From contig JACOYD010000058.1 in NCBI GenBank assembly GCA_016182055.1, forward strand, positions 1 through 10,419: DNA of 10,419 bases, given 5' to 3'. The position numbers were made by a program, and so were the translations under genes. The notes beneath the pieces were generated by a model. It saw only the letters and a list, made by a program, of their open reading frames with translations. It searched no databases and had not been told where the DNA came from. This DNA comes from Candidatus Microgenomates bacterium. GTDB taxonomy: Bacteria; Patescibacteriota; Microgenomatia; Levybacterales; JACOYD01. This document shows, piece by piece, positions 4,947 through 10,059 of this stretch (the first letter of the stretch is position 1; each line of letters starts with the position of its first letter).

Positions 4947-5961
4947 GTTTTGTTTTACTTGCAACAACTGATTTTACAACCACTGATTTCACTGATTTAC
5001 TGTCAGTGCCTTCAGATTTTTTCTCAGTGTTTTCAGTGGTTGCATTTTTTTTACTCGTTTTTGTAGCCTTGGGTTTTTTGGATTTGCTTTTTTCTTTCGC
5101 ATTTTTTCTTGCCCCGCGAAGCCTTGAGCGCCTGCCCTGAGCGTTGTCGAAGGGAAGCCGAAGGGGCGAAGTGGGGTCTTCTTTTATCTCTTTTGTCTCT
5201 CCCTCAACTTTTAACTTTTCACTTTTGATGCTTCGACTTTGCTCAGCATCACCCTGAGCTTGTCGAAGGGTGACTTTTAATTTACTACCCTCCATCCACG
5301 CCTCGGCCATGTAGTCAATAATAAGTTTAAGAGACCCCACCGCATCGTCGTTAGCCGGAATTGGATAGTCAATAATTGTAGGATCGGCATTGGTATCGAC
5401 AATGCCCACCACCGGAATTCCCCGTCTGTTTGCCTCCTTTACCGTCAACTCCTCTTTGTGGGTATCAACGACAAAAACCACATCCGGCAGCTTATCCATA
5501 TCGGCCACGCCACCATACAGTTTCTCCAGCTTTATCCGCTCTTTATTCCAAAGGCCTACTTCTTTTTTGGTGTATTTGGCTTTTTCTTCTTCGCTTTGCA
5601 ACCGCGCCCGCAAGTCCTTAAGCTTGGCATAATTTTTGGCCACTTCTTCAAAATTGGTCAGCGTTCCGCCGATCCAGCGCTCGGTAACTATAAAGGCCCC
5701 GCATTTTTTAGCCGCCTCTTCCACCATGTTCTTGGCCTGCCTTTTGGTTCCCACAAATATAATAGCACCGTCTTGGCTCGCTAAAGTTTTAACGAAGGCG
5801 GCCGCAGCCTCTAATCCTGCCTTTGTTTTGGCCAAATCAATCACGTGAATGCCTTCTCTGGCCTGGAAAATAAACTCGCGGGCTTTGGGGTTTTGCCGCG
5901 TCACCTGATGCCCAAAATGGCATCCGGCTTCCAGCAGCTCTTTAAGTGAAATATCTCGCAT
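4933..5961 (-). CDS. rpsB: 30S ribosomal protein S2 with a 115-residue repeat-derived tail
   Basis: S2 binds between head and body of the 30S subunit. Residues 1-227 are a full S2: start RDISLKELLEAGCHFGHQVTRQNPKAREFIFQAREGIHVIDLAKT, then GAIIFVGTKRQAKNMVEEAA, RWIGGTLTNFE, LPDVVFVVDTHKEELTVKEANRRGIPVVGIVDTNADP and the closing YPIPANDDAVGSLKLIIDYMAEAWMEG. Families usually end near residue 230-250. Here 228-342 continue as a Lys/Ser/Glu-rich tail. Its codons coincide with repeats: TLRQAQGDAEQSRSIK (a palindromic repeat pair), KSEKLKVEG (AAAAGTT heptamers), LPFDNAQGRRSRLRG (another palindrome) and the ATTENTEKKSEG to KSVV part (ATCAGTG octamers). The tail is probably disordered. The start at 5961 has AAGGAAA upstream. 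The gene overlaps the GxxExxY start and has its own promoter and a structured leader. Confidence 0.96.
   Translation of the reverse strand: MRDISLKELLEAGCHFGHQVTRQNPKAREFIFQAREGIHVIDLAKTKAGLEAAAAFVKTLASQDGAIIFVGTKRQAKNMVEEAAKKCGAFIVTERWIGGTLTNFEEVAKNYAKLKDLRARLQSEEEKAKYTKKEVGLWNKERIKLEKLYGGVADMDKLPDVVFVVDTHKEELTVKEANRRGIPVVGIVDTNADPTIIDYPIPANDDAVGSLKLIIDYMAEAWMEGSKLKVTLRQAQGDAEQSRSIKSEKLKVEGETKEIKEDPTSPLRLPFDNAQGRRSRLRGARKNAKEKSKSKKPKATKTSKKNATTENTEKKSEGTDSKSVKSVVVKSVVASKTKRGSK
4958..5042. repeat. Degenerate ATCAGTG/CACTGAT repeat tract in the rpsB 3' end
   Basis: Repeated CACTGATT, CACTGTT and TCAGTG words at roughly 8-9 base spacing, on the plus strand from CTTGCAACAACTG to TTTTCAGTGGTTGC. 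It encodes the last residues of the S2 tail (ATTENTEKKSEGTDSKSVKS and on). Related words recur at 4531-4565. Confidence 0.65.
5135..5154. repeat. Palindromic repeat, rpsB copy A
   Basis: CCCTGAGCGTTGTCGAAGGG on the plus strand. It encodes PFDNAQG within the S2 tail on the minus strand and belongs to the CCCTTCGAC...CTCAGGG family. Confidence 0.7.
5206..5227. repeat. AACTTTT heptamer tract in the rpsB tail
   Basis: Three consecutive units (AACTTTT, AACTTTT, CACTTTT) on the plus strand, encoding KSEKLKV. Seven-base units, so copy-number changes shift the frame unless they come in threes. Confidence 0.7.
5231..5270. repeat. Inverted pair of palindromic repeats, rpsB copy B
   Basis: CTTCGACTTTGCTCAG (5231-5246) faces CCCTGAGCTTGTCGAAGGG (5252-5270); the arms can pair across a short spacer. 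They encode LRQAQGDAEQSRS in the S2 tail. Confidence 0.7.
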
Positions 5962-5963
5962 AT

Positions 5964-6014
5964 TGTTTCCTTTTACCGCCGCTCATCTTTTTTATCAGGA
6001 AACATCGATGAGCG
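5964..6014 (-). promoter_or_regulatory. rpsB leader: pseudoknot that can mask the Shine-Dalgarno
   Basis: In the minus-strand mRNA, CGCTCATC (6014-6007) pairs perfectly with GATGAGCG (5987-5980). The 19-nt loop contains TGTTTCCT (6004-5997), a perfect 8-nt complement of AGGAAACA (5971-5964), the Shine-Dalgarno region two bases before the ATG. Stem and loop-SD pairing together form an H-type pseudoknot that would hide the ribosome-binding site. S2 leaders with pseudoknots and autoregulation are known in Gammaproteobacteria; here the same job is inferred. Confidence 0.6.
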
Positions 6015-6029
6015 TGAGAGTTGTCTATT

Positions 6030-6058
6030 AGTTTAACAAAATTTCCCGGCAATAGCAA
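6030..6058 (-). promoter_or_regulatory. Candidate rpsB operon promoter
   Basis: Minus strand TTGCTA (6053-6058), 17-base spacer, TAAACT (6030-6035). Initiation near 6023 gives a leader of about 62 nt that contains the whole pseudoknot. A moderate match to consensus. Confidence 0.45.
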
Positions 6059-6072
6059 TATCCAGAATACAA

Positions 6073-6140
6073 GATCTGATTATCTGATTTTTCTTAAATT
6101 ACTGACTTGCTGATACTCTGAGTTTTCTGGCATCCTGAAT
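6073..6140. repeat. Degenerate TCTGATT-type repeat spacer
   Basis: Plus strand words CTGAT, CTGAC, CTGAG and CTGAA recur every 7-10 bases between the small membrane protein and the rpsB promoter. No ORF or terminator. Composition resembles the octamer tract at the rpsB 3' end. Confidence 0.45.
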
Positions 6141-6142
6141 GT

Positions 6143-6448
6143 TTAGAGGTTTTGAAGGTCGCTGTCAATATCGGCAAAATCTCTATCTGTTTCTTCAATT
6201 GTAATTGAGTTTAATTCCTCATCCAGTGTGGCCGGCGTAGGAGACGGAGCTTCTGGAGAAACCCTGGCTGGGGGAATAGTCTGACTGGCTTTTTGCTGAT
6301 AATTATTCGATGCCAGCCACAGAAACGCCAGCACTATTATAACCAGAGCAATGACTAAGCCGGCCAAAAATAGTTTAGATTTTGGCTTTGCAGTTTGACT
6401 CACCTCTTCTTGAGAACTTACTGCTGGCGGGTTTATTTCATTTTCCAT
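6143..6448 (-). CDS. Small single-pass membrane protein, unknown function
   Basis: 101 residues. A hydrophilic N-terminus (1-24, ending KPKSK) is followed by one strong membrane segment (about 25-46, LFLAGLVIALVIIVLAFLWLAS), then a Pro/Ser-rich linker (IPPARVSPEAPSPTPAT) and an acidic helix-like tail LDEELNSITIEETDRDFADIDSDLQNL. The positive charge before the TM suggests the N-terminus is inside and the acidic tail outside. The ATG at 6448 has a strong AGGAGGG site 7 bases upstream and overlaps the end of the secreted coiled-coil gene by 11 bases, so the two are co-translated. I do not know a named family; the acidic tail could be a partner for the coiled-coil protein. Confidence 0.75.
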   Translation of the reverse strand: MENEINPPAVSSQEEVSQTAKPKSKLFLAGLVIALVIIVLAFLWLASNNYQQKASQTIPPARVSPEAPSPTPATLDEELNSITIEETDRDFADIDSDLQNL

Positions 6449-7088
6449 CGCCTATCCCTCCTAAAGTTTTTGCCGCCACGGCAATGGCGTTGGCTAAACT
6501 TTGCTTGGCCGCCACCACCAGCTGGCGAACTTGTTTAAGATCGGCATGCAAGGCATCGCGGGCGGCTTTGGCATCGGTACGCACAGCACTTTCCGATGAA
6601 ACTTGAATGGTGTAGTCTTTGCCCGCTTGCGCCTCTACGGCACTTTTAGCTAGGGCAATTGAGGTGGCAGAGCTTGCCAGAGCCGCAGAAGCGGAAGAAG
6701 TATCTTTGCCTTCGGCGGCTTTATTGTTGACCCGCTCTTCCAGTTTTGTCAAAAGTTCTTCCATCTTTTCCAGATGTTTCTGCATGGCCGCGGTTTGTCT
6801 GTCATTGACAGTATTTAAACTATTATTTATTTTCTCAACCAGCGCTGTTTTCTTTTTGTCTCTAAATTCGGCAAGTCTGGCTTTTAATTCAGCTGTTTTG
6901 CTGGCAATTCTCTGCTTTTTTTCCTCTTGGCGAACTTGCTTATTTTCTATTAGCTCTTGACGCTTGGCTTCACGAGTGGCCACCCGGTCCTTGCGGTTGG
7001 TGGAAGAAGTGGCATCCTGGGCAAAAATGGGGAAGGCAAAAAGCAAAAGAAGAAGGACTGTAATAATTGTCGTCGGCAGATATTTCAT
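6438..7088 (-). CDS. Secreted or periplasm-facing coiled-coil protein, unknown function
   Basis: 216 residues. Residues 1-23 form a signal peptide (MKYLPTTIITVLLLLLFAFPIFA, likely cut before QDA). Residues about 32-125 are very rich in Lys, Glu, Arg and Gln with heptad-like spacing (RQELIENKQVRQEEKKQRIASKTAELKARLAEF ... MQKHLEKMEELLTKLEERVNNKA), a likely long coiled coil. The rest is Ala/Ser-rich helix (SASAALASSATSIALAKSAVEAQA, then LHADLKQVRQLVVAAKQSLANAIAVAAKTL). There are no catalytic motifs. It starts at 7088 downstream of a promoter with a perfect -35 and no Shine-Dalgarno, and overlaps the membrane-protein gene by 11 bases, so the pair may form a cell-surface assembly. Function inferred only as structural. 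Confidence 0.78.
   Translation of the reverse strand: MKYLPTTIITVLLLLLFAFPIFAQDATSSTNRKDRVATREAKRQELIENKQVRQEEKKQRIASKTAELKARLAEFRDKKKTALVEKINNSLNTVNDRQTAAMQKHLEKMEELLTKLEERVNNKAAEGKDTSSASAALASSATSIALAKSAVEAQAGKDYTIQVSSESAVRTDAKAARDALHADLKQVRQLVVAAKQSLANAIAVAAKTLGGIGDGK
6456..6462 (-). promoter_or_regulatory. Strong ribosome-binding site of the small membrane protein
   Basis: AGGAGGG on the minus strand, seven bases before the ATG at 6448. It lies inside the upstream coding region and fixes this start. Confidence 0.75.
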
Positions 7089-7099
7089 AAGTGTTTACT

Positions 7100-7129
7100 A
7101 CTTTACTAAAATTGTTAGGGGTTTGTCAA
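7100..7129 (-). promoter_or_regulatory. Promoter of the secreted coiled-coil gene
   Basis: Minus strand TTGACA (7124-7129), 18-base spacer, TAAAGT (7100-7105). The -10 ends 11 bases from the ATG at 7088, and no Shine-Dalgarno is present, a third near-leaderless arrangement in this window. Confidence 0.5.
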
Positions 7130-7149
7130 GTTTCGTGTTAATAAACAAC

Positions 7150-8493
7150 TCACGGTAGGGGAAATTTGGAGCAGAAGGTTTTGACTTCGCTAGCAATCGC
7201 CAACAACTTTTTATTTCTGACAATTCTGTTTTTAAATTCTCTCCAAAATTGGCTGCGTTTTTCTTTATCAACCGGTAACTCGTTACCGCGGACTTCTTCA
7301 ATGACTATATTAATCCACTTGGCAACTTTTATCATTTCCCCCTCTTTCATCCCCCGGCTGGTCACTGCCGGCGTACCAATTCTAAGTCCCGAGGGATAAA
7401 ATGGAGGCATGGGGTCGTTGGGAACGGCGTTTTTGTTGGTAACAATACCGGCAACTTCCAGAGCCAAAGCGGCAATTGCTCCATTTACCTTTTTGTTTGA
7501 TAAATCTATTAAAATCAGGTGATTATCTGTGCCGCCTGAAACCAGATTAAATCCATATCCGATAAGTTCTTCTGCCAGTTTTTTGCAATTTTTCACAATT
7601 TGCGCTCCATATTTTTTGAAAGAGGGCTTGCTGGCTTCCAAAAGAGCCACTGCAATGGCCGCCGTCTGATTATCGTGCGGACCCCCTTGAAGGCCGGGAA
7701 ATACCGCCTTATCAATTTTATCGGCTAACTGCGGGTCTTTTGCAAGTCCCTTTTCCGTCACCATAAGAATTGCTCCTCTTGGTCCTCGCAGGGTCTTATG
7801 AGTGGTAGTCATAATAACATGAACATAGGCAACAGGGTCTGGATGAACGCCGGCAATAATTAAACCTGTGATGTGAGAAATATCGGCCAGCAAATATGCT
7901 CCAACTTTATCGGCAATTTCGCCAAAGCGTTTAAAATCAATTATTCTCGGAATTGCAGTTCCCCCGCACACAATAATTTTGGGCTTTTCTTTCATAGCTA
8001 TTTTTTCCAGCTCATCATAATCAATCCGTCCGTCTTTTCCCAGGTGATATGGAGCTGTGGGAAAGTATTTACCCGAAATTGATACGGGAGAACCGTGGGT
8101 GAGATGCCCGCCCGCACCCAGTCCCATACCCATTATTTTGTCTTTCAATGGCTCAAGTAGCGCCAGATAAACAGCGGTATTGGCCGGAGAACCGGAATAG
8201 GGCTGAACATTGGCATGAGGGACGCCAAACAGCTTTTTGGCCCGCTCTTGTGCCAAAATCTCAACATTATCTACTACCTCATTTCCCTGATAATAGCGTT
8301 TCTTAGGATACCCTTCGGAGTATTTAATATTTAGTGCACTGCCCAGGGCTTCTTTTACTGCCTGGGAGATGTAGTTTTCTGATGGTATTATTTCTAATAC
8401 ATCTTTAAGTCTTTTTTCCTCTGCCTTAACGAAGTTATAAATTTGCGGATCGGTTTTGTTAAGTGCGGTCTTCATCTTGCCAAGCGCACTCAT
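7150..8493 (-). CDS. glyA: Serine hydroxymethyltransferase
   Basis: PLP enzyme converting serine and THF to glycine and 5,10-methylene-THF. Present are EIIPSENYIS (family IASENY, with Pro in place of Ala), KYSEGYPKKRYYQGNEVVDNVE, VQPYSGSPANTAVYLALL, GHLTHGSPVSISGKYF, LADISHITGLIIAGVHPDPV and TTTHKTLRGPRGA with the PLP-binding Lys at about residue 233. NDPMPPFYPSGLRIGTPAVTSRG near the C-terminus carries the substrate-carboxylate Arg. Length of about 447 is normal or slightly long. The start is uncertain: ATG at 8493 or 8475, or a TTG at 8520 that would overlap the folA stop as TTGA; none has a clear Shine-Dalgarno. It closes the folate cycle with thyA and folA upstream. Confidence 0.96.
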   Translation of the reverse strand: MSALGKMKTALNKTDPQIYNFVKAEEKRLKDVLEIIPSENYISQAVKEALGSALNIKYSEGYPKKRYYQGNEVVDNVEILAQERAKKLFGVPHANVQPYSGSPANTAVYLALLEPLKDKIMGMGLGAGGHLTHGSPVSISGKYFPTAPYHLGKDGRIDYDELEKIAMKEKPKIIVCGGTAIPRIIDFKRFGEIADKVGAYLLADISHITGLIIAGVHPDPVAYVHVIMTTTHKTLRGPRGAILMVTEKGLAKDPQLADKIDKAVFPGLQGGPHDNQTAAIAVALLEASKPSFKKYGAQIVKNCKKLAEELIGYGFNLVSGGTDNHLILIDLSNKKVNGAIAALALEVAGIVTNKNAVPNDPMPPFYPSGLRIGTPAVTSRGMKEGEMIKVAKWINIVIEEVRGNELPVDKEKRSQFWREFKNRIVRNKKLLAIASEVKTFCSKFPLP

Positions 8494-8516
8494 ATTATCA
8501 ATAAAATTTTGGGAAA

Positions 8517-9014
8517 TCAAGAGGGAGTTTTTTCCAATTCCAAAAACTTATATTTATATCTATCTGACTGCCCTTCTTGCTCAAAAACAACTTTGGTAAA
8601 CTGCGAATATTGGGGGAAAAAAGTATCTGCGTGATAATCGCCTTCAACGATTGTCAAATATAGTTTGTCAGCCAGTGATAACGCCTGGGCAAAAATCTGC
8701 CCCCCGCCAATGACGAATATTTCGTCATTGCCCTGAGCGAGCGAAGCGAGTCGAAGGGCCTCCGAAAAGGAATGAGCCACAGCTACGCTTGCAAGGTGAG
8801 ACCTTGCGAAGCTGGGATTACGGGTAATAACTATATTCGTCCGGTTTGGTAACGGGCGGCCAAGCGACTCAAAAGTTTTGCGACCCATTATAATAGTATG
8901 GCCGGTGGTTAGTTTTTTGAAACGCACAAGATCCTCGGGGATATGCCACGGCAGTTTATTATCTTTCCCAATACCCCTTTTTTCATCCATGGCGGCAATG
9001 ATGCTAAGTTTCAT
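8517..9014 (-). CDS. folA: Dihydrofolate reductase
   Basis: 165 residues. NADPH-dependent reduction of DHF to THF. N-terminus MKLSIIAAMDEKRGIGKDNKLPWHIPEDLVRFKKLT carries G-x-x-N-x-LPW and the substrate-binding acid (Asp28, as E. coli Asp27). Further motifs are IIMGRKTFESLGRPLPNRTNIVITR and EIFVIGGGQIFAQAL (NADPH site), then LYLTIVEGDYHADTFFP. The start at 9014 is preferred over an in-frame 9038 because MKLSIIAA is the family start; it overlaps the thyA end by 11 bases, giving translational coupling. Residues around EALRLASLAQGND are encoded by a palindromic repeat that replaces the variable loop before EIFVIGG, with no length change. Confidence 0.96.
   Translation of the reverse strand: MKLSIIAAMDEKRGIGKDNKLPWHIPEDLVRFKKLTTGHTIIMGRKTFESLGRPLPNRTNIVITRNPSFARSHLASVAVAHSFSEALRLASLAQGNDEIFVIGGGQIFAQALSLADKLYLTIVEGDYHADTFFPQYSQFTKVVFEQEGQSDRYKYKFLELEKTPS
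8708..8758. repeat. Two adjoining palindromes inside folA
   Basis: 8708-8730 is a palindrome with ten-base arms (CAATGACGAA/TTCGTCATTG) around TAT. 8731-8758 is a copy of the CCCTGAGC...TCGAAGGG repeat family. Together they encode LRLASLAQGNDEIFVIG. Confidence 0.65.
8791..8807. repeat. Short hairpin GCAAGGT-gag-ACCTTGC in folA
   Basis: Perfect seven-base arms with a three-base loop, in the codons for the SHLASVA region of DHFR, extended imperfectly to about 8781-8813. It sits 32 bases from the palindromes above. Confidence 0.5.
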
Positions 9015-9960
9015 TTGGTTCGTAGAATCCTCCGGCAACTGTTAACTCGCCCTTGAGCATTGGGTGTGGGTCGTAATTTAAAAGTTCAACATGTTCCGGC
9101 TTAAAATCATCAATGTTTTTGACAGATTTATCAATCTTGACCGAGGGTAACGGACGAGGTTTTCTCTTTAATTGTTCTTTTACCTGTTCAACGTGATTTT
9201 GGTAAATATGTACATCGCCAAAAGTATGCACAAACTCGCCCGGTTTTAAACCCGTTACTTGAGCAATAATCATAGTTAACAGGGCGTAGCTGGCGATATT
9301 AAACGGCACCCCCAAAAACAGATCCGCACTCCTTTGATAAAGCTGTAAATTAAGCTTGCCGCCTTTGATACTTATTTGATACATATTGTGGCAAATGGGA
9401 AAACGCGAGGCATCCTCGTAGGCGGCCATTTTATACAAATATTCCGGATTCCAGGAAGTAACAATGGCGTTTCGGGCGTATGGATCGTCTTTCAATTCGT
9501 TAATAACCCATCGCAATTGATCAATGGTTTTGCTTTTTCGTGTCGGCCAACGTCTCCACATCTCCCCATAAATCCTTGACAACTCTCCCCACTGTTTCGC
9601 AAACTTGGCATCCGTATGAATCTTTTCTATGAATTCCTCTTTACTTATGACGTGTTTCGTGTCACGTGTCACGTGTTTCGTATAAATCTTATATGGGTAA
9701 TCATCCCAAATATGCACATTGTTATCAACCAGATATTTGATATTGGATTGGCCGGAAATAAACCAGTACAGCTCATGCAAAACGCCTTTCCAGTAGACTT
9801 TTTTGGTGGTTAAGAGTGGAAAGCCTTTTGATAAATCGTACCGGCACTGTCTGCCAAACACCCCATAAGAGACAGCTTTGGTGCCGCGATCAACATTCTT
9901 CACGCCGTTTTTTAATACTTCTTTGAGAAGATCTAAATATTGATATTCCTGATGTTTCAT
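9004..9960 (-). CDS. thyA: Thymidylate synthase, ThyA type
   Basis: 318 residues. Methylates dUMP to dTMP with 5,10-methylene-THF, releasing DHF. Motifs are LSKGFPLLTTKKVYWKGVLHELYWFISG near residues 43-70, RIYGEMWRRWPT (129-140), the catalytic Cys190 in FPICHNMYQ, QLYQRSADLFLGVPFNIASYALL (206-228) and HTFGDVHIYQNH (245-256). The phosphate-binding Arg pair is R163-N164 here, so the second Arg is missing. Residues 94-104 (TKHVTRDTKHV) come from a heptamer tract in a loop that varies in the family. The start at 9960 (MKHQEYQYLDLL) matches the family; the 22 in-frame residues before it come from the repeat-rich spacer. It ends overlapping folA. Confidence 0.97.
   Translation of the reverse strand: MKHQEYQYLDLLKEVLKNGVKNVDRGTKAVSYGVFGRQCRYDLSKGFPLLTTKKVYWKGVLHELYWFISGQSNIKYLVDNNVHIWDDYPYKIYTKHVTRDTKHVISKEEFIEKIHTDAKFAKQWGELSRIYGEMWRRWPTRKSKTIDQLRWVINELKDDPYARNAIVTSWNPEYLYKMAAYEDASRFPICHNMYQISIKGGKLNLQLYQRSADLFLGVPFNIASYALLTMIIAQVTGLKPGEFVHTFGDVHIYQNHVEQVKEQLKRKPRPLPSVKIDKSVKNIDDFKPEHVELLNYDPHPMLKGELTVAGGFYEPNET
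9649..9683. repeat. Five heptamers inside thyA
   Basis: Plus strand units GACGTGT, TTCGTGT, CACGTGT, CACGTGT and TTCGTAT in succession, encoding TKHVTRDTKHV (residues 94-104) on the minus strand. Seven-base units keep the frame only if added or lost in threes. Confidence 0.8.
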
Positions 9961-10059
9961 AATAATACTACAAATACATACCAATACTACCAATAAATAC
10001 CAATAAGTCAATATGTATTGAAACATTTGTAGTATTTGACATTTGTAGTATTGGTAGTA
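9961..10059. repeat. Inverted repeat of ACTACCAA/TTGTAGTA words between the dUTPase-like gene and thyA
   Basis: Plus strand 9966-10010 has ATACTACAAATA and CAATACTACCAATA words, and 10025-10063 has their complements (TTTGTAGTATTTG, ATTGGTAGTAT), so the spacer is a large imperfect hairpin. On the minus strand it also contains TTGACT followed after 16 bases by TAGTAT, a possible thyA promoter. No Shine-Dalgarno is seen before thyA. Confidence 0.6.

Noticed and set aside
7098..7301. A 67-residue minus-strand ORF overlapping the end of glyA.
   Set aside because: It overlaps glyA in another frame, has no motif, and covers the promoter of the secreted coiled-coil gene.
9649..9683. CRISPR array or other spaced repeat system.
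   Set aside because: The units are seven bases and contiguous, with no spacers, and encode part of ThyA. No CRISPR-like array is present in the window.
9961..10026. Longer ThyA with a hydrophobic 22-residue N-terminus (FQYILTYWYLLVVLVCICSII).
   Set aside because: It looks like a membrane segment, but it is a translation of the degenerate repeat spacer; the family start MKHQEYQYL is at 9960.
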